A stretch of DNA of 8,410 nucleotides from positions 1-8,410 of the forward strand of contig JAGDDC010000266.1 in NCBI GenBank assembly GCA_017958245.1, given 5' to 3'. Below, one piece after another: positions 1 through 6,135 of this stretch (positions are counted from its first letter, which is position 1; each line of letters begins with the position of its first letter). The position numbers and the translations under genes are program-made. Under the pieces are notes generated by a model. That model was not told where the DNA came from and made no database searches. It worked only from the letters and a program-made list of their open reading frames with translations. This DNA is from Lachnospiraceae bacterium (GTDB taxonomy: Bacteria; Bacillota_A; Clostridia; Lachnospirales; Lachnospiraceae).

Positions 1-330
1 CTCGCAAATGAGTATACCGCGTCTGCTTCGGAGATCTTCATAGGCGCCCTGAAGCACTACAAGGACGTCACTCTGGTGGGTGAGAAGACTTTCGGCAAGG
101 GTATCGTTCAGTACACCTTCACGCTCGTCGGAGGTAAGGAGGGCTTCAAGTTCACCAACTCTCATTACTATCTTCCCGACGGGACCTGCATCCACGATAT
201 CGGCATAGAGCCCGACGTGGAAGTGCAGCTGGACGAGAAATACCGCTCGATCCTGATGGAGAACAGGACGGAGGACAATCAGCTCGACGTTGCGGTGGAA
301 GAGTTAAAGAAGAAGCTCGGCATGGACTGA
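1..330 (+). CDS. S41-family C-terminal processing peptidase, 3' end (partial)
   Basis: This is the last 109 residues of a serine peptidase of the CtpA/CtpB (tail-specific protease) family; the gene begins before the window. The reading frame is open from base 1 to the TGA at 328-330. The visible segment starts just before the signature TASASEI, where Ser8 (window numbering) is the expected nucleophile. Lys33 in GEKTFGKG lies 25 residues later and Gln37 four further on. That spacing matches the Ser/Lys/Gln triad described for Bacillus CtpB, so the visible part of the active site is intact. The rest is the usual C-terminal part, with YYLPDGTCIHDIGIEPDV being typical of the family. These enzymes are normally secreted or membrane-anchored and cleave protein C-termini, often with a PDZ domain that would lie upstream. 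The gene appears separate from metG, which has its own promoter. The substrate cannot be told. Confidence 0.93.
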   Translation, partial: LANEYTASASEIFIGALKHYKDVTLVGEKTFGKGIVQYTFTLVGGKEGFKFTNSHYYLPDGTCIHDIGIEPDVEVQLDEKYRSILMENRTEDNQLDVAVEELKKKLGMD

Positions 331-382
331 TCCGGTGAAATGCTTTAGTCTTGCAGGATAATTCAAGGCGAAGAAAAATCAT

Positions 383-410
383 TTGAAAAAAAGCGCATAT
401 CATGTATAAT
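383..410 (+). promoter_or_regulatory. Sigma-A-type promoter of metG
   Basis: A -35 box TTGAAA (383-388) and a perfect -10 box TATAAT (405-410) are separated by 16 bp in an AT-rich stretch between the peptidase gene and metG. Transcription should begin near 416-418, giving a leader of about 65 nt. No intrinsic terminator for the upstream gene was seen between 331 and 382, so some read-through is possible. Confidence 0.8.
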
Positions 411-440
411 CAAGTAGACTTTAAATGACGTTCCGCACGG

Positions 441-482
441 AAAGGGGGAGCGCCGCAGGGACTGTGCTGCGGCCTTTGGCAT
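441..482 (+). promoter_or_regulatory. metG ribosome binding site separated from the start codon by a hairpin
   Basis: The only Shine-Dalgarno-like sequence before metG is AAAGGGGG (441-448), 34 nt from the ATG and far outside the normal range. Between them GCCGCAG (452-458) pairs with CTGCGGC (467-473) around an 8-nt loop, a 7-bp stem. If the stem forms, only about 12 unpaired bases separate the Shine-Dalgarno from the ATG, which restores usable spacing. The metG start is fixed by protein conservation, so the long gap is real. Phage T4 gene 38 is a known case of a spacer hairpin that brings the two elements together. The same layout occurs before flp in this window. That the hairpin folds and helps initiation is inference. 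Confidence 0.6.
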
Positions 483-2453
483 ATGAAAAAACCGTATTAT
501 ATCACGACAGCGATCGCTTATGCATCGGGAAAACCGCATATCGGCAACACTTACGAGATCGTGCTCGCGGACAGCATCGCGAGATTCAAGAGATACCAGG
601 GTTATGATGTCCGTATCATGACGGGTACGGATGAGCACGGACAGAAGGTCGAGGAAAAGGCTGCCGCAGCCGGACTCTCGCCGAAGCAGTTCGTGGACAA
701 CGTGACAGGCGAGATCAAGAGGATCTATGATCTCATGAACACCTCATACGACCGTTTCATTCGCACGACCGACGAAGACCACGAAAAGCAGGTCAAGAAG
801 ATATTCAAAAAGCTCTACGATAAGGGCGACATATACAAGGGCTTCTACGAAGGCATGTACTGCAAGCCCTGCGAATCCTTCTTCACGCCCTCGCAGCTCA
901 AGGACGGCAAATGCCCCGACTGCGGCAGGCCCTGTACGCCCGCCAAGGAGGAGGCTTACTTCTTCAAGATGAGCAAGTACGCGGACAGGCTGATCAAGCA
1001 CATCGAGGAGCACCCTGAGTTCATACAGCCCGAGTCCAGGCGAAACGAGATGATGAACAACTTCCTGCGCCCCGGTCTCCAGGATCTGTGCGTGTCGAGG
1101 ACTTCTTTCAAATGGGGCATCCCCGTGGACTTTGACGACAAGCACGTTGTGTATGTATGGATCGACGCACTGAGCAACTATATAACAGGTCTCGGATATG
1201 ACGCGGACGGCAACCACGGCGAGCTCTTCAAGAAGTACTGGCCGGCAGACCTCCATCTGATCGGAAAGGATATCTTGAGATTCCACACCATCTACTGGCC
1301 CATCATGCTGATGGCGCTCGATGTGGAGCTGCCGAAGCAGGTGTTCGGACATCCCTGGCTGCTCCAGGGCGACGGCAAGATGAGCAAGTCCAAGGGCAAC
1401 GTAATGTACGCGGACGAGATGGCGGATTACTTCGGTGTCGACGGAGTCAGGTATTTCGTGCTCCATGAGATGCCTTTTGAGAGCGACGGCGTGATCACGT
1501 GGGAGCTCATGATAGAGAGGTTCAACTCCGAGCTCGCGAACACCTACGGAAACCTTGTGAACCGTACGGTATCGATGCTCAACAAGTATTTTGACGGCAT
1601 CGTAACGAACCCGGGCGTTGCTGAGCCCGTTGACGAGGACCTGAAGAAGGTCGTTACGGGAACTGCCGCAGTAGTCGCTTCCAAGATGGACGAACTCCGC
1701 GTTGCGGACGCTCTCACGGAGATATTCAACCTCTTCAAGCGCTGCAATAAGTACATAGACGAGACTATGCCCTGGGCGCTCGCGAAGGAAGAGGGCAAAC
1801 GTGACCGCCTTGCGACCGTGCTCTACAACCTCGTTGAGTCGATCGCTATCGGGACATCGCTCCTGTCAAGCTTCCTGCCCGAGACCGCAGACCGCGTGAG
1901 CGGGCAGATAAACGCGCCCCTCAGAGCATTTGACGAGCTCTCAAGCTTTGGCCTGTACAAGGAGGGAACGAAGGTTACGGAGTCGCCCGAGATCATCTTT
2001 GCAAGGATAGATGCGGCAAAGCTCCTTAAAGAGATAGAGGAGAAGCAGGAGGCTGCAAAGGCGGAGCAGGCGAAGGAAGAGGCCGCTGCACCTGAGTCCT
2101 CGGTCGGGGGTCATTTCCCGAGCAAGGATATCATCTCCTATGACGATTTTGCAAAGCTCGAGTTCAGGGTGGGCGAGATCATCGCCTGCGAGGAGGTCAA
2201 AAACTCCCGCAAGCTCCTGTGCTCGAAGGTAAAGATCGGAGACGATGTAAAGACTATCGTCTCCGGGATCAAGAGCAGTTACACCCCCGAGCAGATGGTG
2301 GGCAAGCGTGTGATGGTACTCGTGAACCTCAAGCCCGCCGTTCTTGCGGGCATCGAATCCCAGGGCATGCTCCTGTGTGCCGAGGGAGAGGGCGGAGATC
2401 TCGCGCTCATGGTTCCCGAGAAGGAGCTTCCGGGAGGTTCGGAGATCTGCTGA
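483..2453 (+). CDS. metG: Methionyl-tRNA synthetase with C-terminal tRNA-binding domain
   Basis: This cytoplasmic class I enzyme joins methionine to tRNA-Met using ATP and supplies both initiator and elongator Met-tRNA. The 656-residue product starts with the expected Rossmann strand and the HIGH-type motif HIGN (19-22). A zinc knuckle with Cys127, Cys130, Cys144 and Cys147 follows, and then KMSKS (299-303). The helical anticodon-binding domain is followed by a Glu/Ala/Lys-rich linker (about 515-545). An EMAP-II/Trbp111-like OB-fold domain from about residue 554 to the end supports dimerisation and tRNA binding. Length and layout are normal for this long form. The ATG at 483 is chosen because MKKPYYITTAIAY is the conserved N-terminus, although its Shine-Dalgarno is unusually distant. 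The gene has its own promoter and appears monocistronic. No T-box or SAM-riboswitch sequence was seen in the short leader. All catalytic motifs are intact. Confidence 0.97.
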   Translation: MKKPYYITTAIAYASGKPHIGNTYEIVLADSIARFKRYQGYDVRIMTGTDEHGQKVEEKAAAAGLSPKQFVDNVTGEIKRIYDLMNTSYDRFIRTTDEDHEKQVKKIFKKLYDKGDIYKGFYEGMYCKPCESFFTPSQLKDGKCPDCGRPCTPAKEEAYFFKMSKYADRLIKHIEEHPEFIQPESRRNEMMNNFLRPGLQDLCVSRTSFKWGIPVDFDDKHVVYVWIDALSNYITGLGYDADGNHGELFKKYWPADLHLIGKDILRFHTIYWPIMLMALDVELPKQVFGHPWLLQGDGKMSKSKGNVMYADEMADYFGVDGVRYFVLHEMPFESDGVITWELMIERFNSELANTYGNLVNRTVSMLNKYFDGIVTNPGVAEPVDEDLKKVVTGTAAVVASKMDELRVADALTEIFNLFKRCNKYIDETMPWALAKEEGKRDRLATVLYNLVESIAIGTSLLSSFLPETADRVSGQINAPLRAFDELSSFGLYKEGTKVTESPEIIFARIDAAKLLKEIEEKQEAAKAEQAKEEAAAPESSVGGHFPSKDIISYDDFAKLEFRVGEIIACEEVKNSRKLLCSKVKIGDDVKTIVSGIKSSYTPEQMVGKRVMVLVNLKPAVLAGIESQGMLLCAEGEGGDLALMVPEKELPGGSEIC

Positions 2454-2454
2454 T

Positions 2455-2763
2455 CTAAGACTGTTCTTCCGGTTTTTTGCGCTTCTTTCTTTCGTGTACG
2501 GGGATCTTCGCGTACAGCTCCTCGTCCTCCCTTGTCACACCTATGGGAGCCTCGGCGAGGTCTGCGGGATCGTAGTCGAAGGGAACGTGGTACTCAGTGC
2601 TTCTTGAGATATCTATGATCACGTTCACGTCCCCGAGAAGCGCGACGCGTATAGAACGGCATGTTGCCGCATGATCCTCTTTTTTCTGTTTTAGATAATC
2701 CCTGAGCATGGCTTCGGCCATGCTCTTTATCTTTTCTTTTTTGAGCATCCGGGGTTTAATCAT
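2455..2763 (-). CDS. Hypothetical 102-aa charged protein, convergent to metG
   Basis: I do not recognise this protein. It has a Lys-rich N-terminus (KPRMLKKEKIK), a predicted helix (about 14-30), a central strand-rich part with VALLGDVNVIIDI (about 40-52), an acidic section around FDYDPADLAEAPIGVT and a basic tail (HERKKRKKP). There is no signal peptide, membrane segment or cysteine pair, so it is probably cytoplasmic. It seems a real gene because third codon positions favour C and G as in its neighbours and the composition is protein-like; it also fills an otherwise empty stretch. The stop (complement of 2455-2457) falls 1 nt beyond the metG stop, so the genes converge with no spacer. The start is uncertain: no good Shine-Dalgarno precedes the ATG at 2763, and Met6 is an alternative. 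An intrinsic terminator for the opposite strand lies within codons 14-20. Confidence 0.65.
   Translation of the reverse strand: MIKPRMLKKEKIKSMAEAMLRDYLKQKKEDHAATCRSIRVALLGDVNVIIDISRSTEYHVPFDYDPADLAEAPIGVTREDEELYAKIPVHERKKRKKPEEQS
2704..2742 (+). terminator. Intrinsic terminator for the metG transcript, inside the opposite-strand gene
   Basis: GAGCATGGC (2704-2712) and GCCATGCTC (2717-2725) form a perfect 9-bp stem closed by the very stable cUUCGg tetraloop. The U-rich tract 2726-2742 (T interrupted only by A2729, C2731 and C2736) follows directly. The T-rich side fixes the direction as plus strand. It lies 250 nt after the metG stop, so the metG mRNA would carry a long 3' tail antisense to most of the 102-aa gene. 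Confidence 0.82.
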
Positions 2764-2789
2764 TGGATACGTGCTTCGACAAAATGACG

Positions 2790-2833
2790 AAATCCGAGGC
2801 CCGGATTTGTGTCAAATGACGGATTTGTTTTTT
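2790..2833 (+). repeat. Inverted and direct repeats in the divergent intergenic region
   Basis: AAATCCG (2790-2796) and CGGATTT (2802-2808) form a perfect 7-bp inverted repeat with a 5-nt gap. The octamer AAATGACG occurs at 2782-2789 and again at 2814-2821. A second, weak hairpin CAAAT/ATTTG (2813-2817 and 2823-2827) precedes six T bases (2828-2833). This could be an operator for the leftward gene, a weak back-up terminator for metG transcripts, or chance. A TTGACA facing left (complement of 2812-2817) could be a -35 box for the 102-aa gene, but the -10 region is poor. Confidence 0.35.
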
Positions 2834-2913
2834 GGCCGGTTTCGTTCTTGCGGACAGATTGTCCAAACGCGGGGAAACAATTTCGGAGACTCTTCCAAAG
2901 ATTTCAAAATCGA

Positions 2914-2943
2914 TTGACAGCACCCCGGGGGGCGGTTTATCAT
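2914..2943 (+). promoter_or_regulatory. Promoter of the tad pilus operon
   Basis: A consensus -35 TTGACA (2914-2919) is followed after 18 bp by TATCAT (2938-2943), five of six bases matching TATAAT. The spacer contains the palindrome CCCCGGGG (2923-2930), unusually GC-rich for its setting and a possible operator. Transcription should start near 2950, leaving a leader of about 118 nt before tadZ. Nothing upstream on this strand points to another source of transcription. Confidence 0.65.
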
Positions 2944-2949
2944 TGCCTC

Positions 2950-3067
2950 ACGACTCGGGCGGGAAGGCACCGGGGAGTCCGCAGAAGACTGTGCACGGGG
3001 GAAGTGCGCCTGACTTTTGAGGACAGAACGCCACCGCCTGCAACTAAGATACGAGGAGGGAGAGAAG
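2950..3067 (+). promoter_or_regulatory. Structured 5' leader of tadZ
   Basis: About 118 nt lie between the predicted transcription start and the tadZ start codon. GACTC (2952-2956) can pair with GAGTC (2975-2979), and GTGCAC (2991-2996) with GTGCGC (3004-3009, one G-U pair) around a GGGGGAA loop. No riboswitch class I know fits. The Shine-Dalgarno GAGGAGGG (3053-3060) sits 7 nt before the TTG and lies outside both hairpins. Whether the leader regulates anything is unknown. Confidence 0.4.
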
Positions 3068-4066
3068 TTGGAGAAGGTCATAGCGTTGCTTTCCGAGGAC
3101 GAGGCGTATTGCGTGAGACTGAAGGATTACCTGAACACCAAGGACGGCTTTGGGTTCAGGACCGTATCCTTCAGCACGGAGACCAGTCTGAAAGCATACA
3201 TGGAGAACAACAAGATCGAGATCCTGCTGTGTGACGAGGAGTTCGTCAGAGGCGGGATCGAAGGAAGGTGCGGCGTTGACCACGTGTACGCCCTGTCGGA
3301 GTACTCTTATCTGGATGAGGGCAACGGCATAAGGTCGGTGTTCAAATATCACTCCGGACGCGAGATCGCGGAGGATATCGTGAGGTTCTACACCGCGGAG
3401 GGAGGACGGATCGAGACGAAGGGGCTCATAAAGGGACAGGGTCTGGTTGCTGTCTGCTCGCCCGAGGGAGGGTGTTTCAAATCGACGTTCGCCTTCAGCT
3501 ACGCGCTCAGGTGCTCGAGAGAGAGGAAGACTCTATTCGTGAGCTTCGATCCGTTCCTGACGATCCCGGACAAGGAGAACCGCGAGGAATCGCAGGGTCT
3601 GTCGGATATCGTCTACTATATGGCAGAGAACGAGAACAAGCTCGCCGAGAAGATAAAGAGTGTGATCCGCCATGTGGACAGACTGGACTACATAGGCGGG
3701 GTCGCTCACTGGTATGATGTGTTTGACTTCAACCTCGGAAGGATGCGAAGCTTCATAGAGACGGTCAGCACTGCATTGGGCTACGAGATCGTTGTCATAG
3801 ACGTCGGGGAGTTTGATGTCTCAAGCATGGAGATACTGATGGCAAGCGATATCATATATGTGCCCGGCAAGAAAAAGGGCGAAGAGAGCGACAGATACGA
3901 GGAATGGTGCAGGCAGATCAGATTCATATCGGGGGAGGCGGTTCTCGACAAAGTAAAGCGCATAGAAGTTCCGTTTGATGATGCGCTGACACAGAGAAGC
4001 ACCGGATATGAGCGCTTCGTGACGGGCAGGCTCGGCCAGTTCGTAGAAGAGTGCCTGGCCGGATAG
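3068..4066 (+). CDS. tadZ: TadZ/CpaE-like pilus assembly ATPase homologue
   Basis: TadZ proteins are MinD/ParA-superfamily factors that place the Tad secretion platform at its site in the cell. The 332-residue product has an N-terminal receiver-like segment (about 1-60, EKVIALLSEDEAYC through ILLCDEEF). A P-loop-type domain follows, with SPEGGCFKSTFA at about 131-142, a FVSFDPF segment about 20 residues on, and a hydrophobic strand ending in VVIDVGEF that resembles Walker B. The loop is degraded: Glu133 replaces the signature lysine of the deviant Walker A motif and Phe137 replaces the glycine before the catalytic lysine (Lys138). The TTG at 3068 is chosen because GGAGGG stands 7 nt upstream; an in-frame TTG at 3017 has no such site. 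It is the first gene of the tad operon. Assignment rests on fold-level motifs plus position before tadA. Confidence 0.82.
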   Translation: MEKVIALLSEDEAYCVRLKDYLNTKDGFGFRTVSFSTETSLKAYMENNKIEILLCDEEFVRGGIEGRCGVDHVYALSEYSYLDEGNGIRSVFKYHSGREIAEDIVRFYTAEGGRIETKGLIKGQGLVAVCSPEGGCFKSTFAFSYALRCSRERKTLFVSFDPFLTIPDKENREESQGLSDIVYYMAENENKLAEKIKSVIRHVDRLDYIGGVAHWYDVFDFNLGRMRSFIETVSTALGYEIVVIDVGEFDVSSMEILMASDIIYVPGKKKGEESDRYEEWCRQIRFISGEAVLDKVKRIEVPFDDALTQRSTGYERFVTGRLGQFVEECLAG

Positions 4067-4070
4067 TCCT

Positions 4071-4170
4071 AGGAAGCCTGATTTGAGGCTGACACAGGAA
4101 GCCTGATCTGAGGCTGACACAGGAAGCCCGGTTTGAGGCTGACACAGGAAGCCTGATCTGAGGCTGACAT
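4071..4170 (+). repeat. Four tandem 25-bp repeats between tadZ and tadA
   Basis: Four head-to-tail copies with no gaps occupy 4071-4095, 4096-4120, 4121-4145 and 4146-4170. Each begins AGGAAGCC and ends AGGCTGACAC (the last ends in T). Copies differ at only a few positions: TGATTTG, TGATCTG, CGGTTTG and TGATCTG in the middle, plus the final base. Inside each unit AGCCT and AGGCT can pair across a 6-nt loop (4 bp in copy 3). Each AGGCT can instead pair with AGCCT of the next copy across a 9-nt loop, so the RNA could switch between two registers. The plus strand has several TGA stops per unit, so it is not coding. The array ends 13 nt before the tadA Shine-Dalgarno. Confidence 0.95.
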
Positions 4171-4193
4171 TCATTGTTTTTCGGAAGGAGTAT

Positions 4194-5438
4194 ATGGACA
4201 GATCTACAAAACGCGAGCTTGCGTCCGAGATAATGGAGCGGGCGGACATGTACCGCGACTGCAGCGAGGACGAGCTCAAGGAGCTGATAGATGAGGCTGT
4301 GACCAGAAGAGGTCACAGGGAGTACATCTCGCTTGAAGACAAGAGAAAGCTCAAGCGCGCCGTCTTCAATTCCCTGAGGAGGCTGGATGTCCTGCAGGAC
4401 CTGGTGGAAGACGAGGAGATAACGGAGATCATGGTCAACGGACCGGACCACATCGTCGTTGAGAAGGAGGGCAGGATCGCGCGCGCAGACCTGTGTTTCG
4501 AGCCGCCGGACAAGCTGTCTGACATAGTGCAGCAGATCGCTTCGGGTTCGAACAGGATCGTGAACGAATCCTCTCCTATCGTTGACGCAAGGCTTACAGA
4601 CGGTTCGCGAGTCAACATAGTCCTGCCGCCGGTATCGCTCTCCGGCCCGATCGTGACGATCAGAAAGTTCAAAAAAGACGTCATCAGCATGGAGAGGCTC
4701 ACGCAGATAGGCGCGGTGAGCGCGGAGGCAGCAGACTTTCTCAGGTCGCTCGTTCTGAGCGGCTACAACATCTTTATCTCGGGTGGCACGGGCTCCGGCA
4801 AGACCACCTTTCTGAACGCTTTATCAGGTTTTATCCCAAAAGACGAAAGGATCATCACCATAGAGGATTCCGCGGAACTGCAGATCAAGGGGATCCCCAA
4901 TCTCGTCAGGATGGAGTGCCGCAACGCAAACGTTGAAGGCAACAACGAGATCACGATCCGCGACCTCATAAAGACAGCTCTGAGGATGCGTCCCACCAGG
5001 CTGATAGTGGGAGAAGTGCGCGACGGAGCATGCATAGATATGCTCCAGGCACTCAACACGGGGCACTCCGGCATGTCCACGGGACACGCAAATTCGCCGA
5101 CAGACTGTATCTCGAGACTGGAGACAATGGTGCTTCTGGGCGCGGAGATACCCCTCATGGCCGTTAGGAAGCAGATCGCATCCGCGGTCGAGCTGATCAT
5201 ACACCTCGGAAGGCTGAGGGACGGGTCGCGAAGGGTGCTTGAGATCTGCGAGGTCAGAGGACAGAAGGACGGCGAGATCGAGCTTGCGAAACTGTTTGAA
5301 TTCCGCGAGGAGGGAGGTGCTGACAGCGGTGAAGCTTTGGAAGACCGAAAGGTCCGCGGGAAGCTCGTCGCGACGGGGGAGACTCTCAGACGCACGGGGA
5401 AGCTCATCGCGGCGGGTATCGAAGCGAAGTCTGCGTGA
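4194..5438 (+). CDS. tadA: TadA/CpaF secretion ATPase of the Tad pilus
   Basis: TadA is the hexameric VirB11/GspE-family ATPase that drives Flp pilus assembly (and in some systems retraction) from the cytoplasmic face of the membrane. The 414-residue product shows the CpaF N-terminal helical region and the conserved EITEIMVNG segment (about 78-86). Walker A GGTGSGKTT is at 197-205 (Lys203). Walker B LIVGEVRDG has Glu274, and the histidine-box stretch TGHSGMSTGHAN is at 289-300. An Arg-rich PTRLIVGEVR region sits between, as expected. All catalytic motifs are intact. The C-terminal KVRGKLVATGETLRRTGKL resembles the usual clostridial CpaF tail. The ATG at 4194 follows GGAAGGAG (4183-4190) with a short 3-nt gap. 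The 25-bp repeat array lies just upstream and the last 110 nt overlap tadB. Confidence 0.96.
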   Translation: MDRSTKRELASEIMERADMYRDCSEDELKELIDEAVTRRGHREYISLEDKRKLKRAVFNSLRRLDVLQDLVEDEEITEIMVNGPDHIVVEKEGRIARADLCFEPPDKLSDIVQQIASGSNRIVNESSPIVDARLTDGSRVNIVLPPVSLSGPIVTIRKFKKDVISMERLTQIGAVSAEAADFLRSLVLSGYNIFISGGTGSGKTTFLNALSGFIPKDERIITIEDSAELQIKGIPNLVRMECRNANVEGNNEITIRDLIKTALRMRPTRLIVGEVRDGACIDMLQALNTGHSGMSTGHANSPTDCISRLETMVLLGAEIPLMAVRKQIASAVELIIHLGRLRDGSRRVLEICEVRGQKDGEIELAKLFEFREEGGADSGEALEDRKVRGKLVATGETLRRTGKLIAAGIEAKSA

Positions 5439-6129
5439 CGCAGCCATAGGAGCGGCTCTGTGCTTTGCGGTCGGGATTTTGTTCTACAGGAGTCTCATAG
5501 CCGCGCTGATCCTCTTATGCTTTACACCGCTATACATGAAGAAGGCGAAAAAGAAAGCCCGCAGTGAGAGCGAATGGGAGCTTACGGATCATTTCTGCGA
5601 GGCGGTCAGGTCGCTGGCAGCAGCCATGGAAGCGGGGTATTCGGTGGAAAACGCTCTCAAGGTGGCGGCGTCGGACCTCAGGGTCCTGTATTCGGAGGAA
5701 GACGTCATTGTTCGTGAGTTTGAGTATATGTACAGGCAGACCATGAACAGCATGAGCGCTGAGAATGCCTTCCTTGAGTTCGCGGAAAGGAAATGGACTG
5801 AGGACATACAGAGTTTCTCCGATGTGTTCGTGACCGCCAAGAGGACGGGCGGCGACATCATAGGTATCGTTGACAAGACGGTGTCCGTGATACTCATGAA
5901 GCACGAGGTCAGGCGCGAGATCAGGACACTCACGGCAGCCAAGCGCTTTGAGACCATGATCATGAAGCTCGTCCCCTTTGGGATATTGGTATACCTGAAC
6001 CTGTTTTCCGCAGCGATGGTTGAGGGGCTGTACGCGTCATTTGCGGGGAGGGCTTTCATGACGGGGGTACTCCTTGTATACCTCTTCGCCTCGCACCTTG
6101 CAGACAGGATCGTGGATATAAAGATGTGA
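5329..6129 (+). CDS. tadB: TadB-like inner-membrane platform protein (T2SSF domain)
   Basis: TadB belongs to the GspF/type II secretion F family and, with TadC, forms the membrane platform on which TadA acts. From the GTG at 5329 the product is 266 residues. It has a basic, Ser/Arg-rich N-terminus (1-36), a hydrophobic stretch (about 38-69, one or two membrane passes) and a basic stop-transfer KKAKKK. The cytoplasmic F domain is marked by HFCEAVRSLAAAMEAGYSVENAL (about 88-110) and TGGDIIGIVDKT (about 173-184). Two C-terminal membrane segments follow (about 213-231 and 240-258). The GTG is chosen because GGGAGGTG (5312-5319) stands 9 nt upstream. A GTG at 5317 is possible, and later in-frame ATG, GTG or TTG starts fall only inside the membrane segment. 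The gene therefore overlaps tadA by about 110 nt in another frame. tadC follows 6 nt after the stop. Confidence 0.88.
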   Translation: MKLWKTERSAGSSSRRGRLSDARGSSSRRVSKRSLRDAAIGAALCFAVGILFYRSLIAALILLCFTPLYMKKAKKKARSESEWELTDHFCEAVRSLAAAMEAGYSVENALKVAASDLRVLYSEEDVIVREFEYMYRQTMNSMSAENAFLEFAERKWTEDIQSFSDVFVTAKRTGGDIIGIVDKTVSVILMKHEVRREIRTLTAAKRFETMIMKLVPFGILVYLNLFSAAMVEGLYASFAGRAFMTGVLLVYLFASHLADRIVDIKM

Positions 6130-6135
6130 GGAAGC

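Noticed and set aside
331..482. Met T-box or SAM riboswitch before metG
   Set aside because: The transcribed leader is only about 65 nt and lacks the T-box sequence, specifier stem and any SAM-riboswitch core.
744..1466. 240-aa minus-strand open frame opposite metG
   Set aside because: Shadow of the GC-biased third positions of metG; His/Val/Leu-rich composition and no recognisable domain.
2414..2435. Hairpin at the end of metG as terminator of the leftward gene
   Set aside because: A 9-bp stem with one bulge is possible, but no U-tract follows in the leftward direction and it is in conserved metG coding sequence.
2961..2968. GGGAAGGC in the tadZ leader as part of a cobalamin riboswitch
   Set aside because: The other conserved blocks are not present in the right order; the match is only eight bases.
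3017..3067. TTG at 3017 as the tadZ start
   Set aside because: No Shine-Dalgarno before it, and the extra 17 residues are unlike the family N-terminus; the TTG at 3068 has GGAGGG 7 nt upstream.
4071..4170. CRISPR array
   Set aside because: The units are contiguous 25-mers with no unique spacers and no cas genes nearby.
3821..4451. Long minus-strand frames through the tandem repeats giving a 25-residue repeated peptide (CQPQIRLPVSAS...)
   Set aside because: The repeat unit has no stops on the minus strand in any frame, so long frames arise automatically; they overlap tadZ and tadA antisense and have no ribosome binding site.
5239..5328. ATG at 5239 as the tadB start
   Set aside because: It would overlap tadA by 200 nt and add an Arg-rich shadow sequence; the GTG at 5329 has a good Shine-Dalgarno at the right distance.
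4763..5447. Two minus-strand frames of over 200 aa opposite tadA
   Set aside because: Antisense shadows of tadA with Ser/Arg-rich or mixed composition; tadA motifs on the plus strand are unambiguous.
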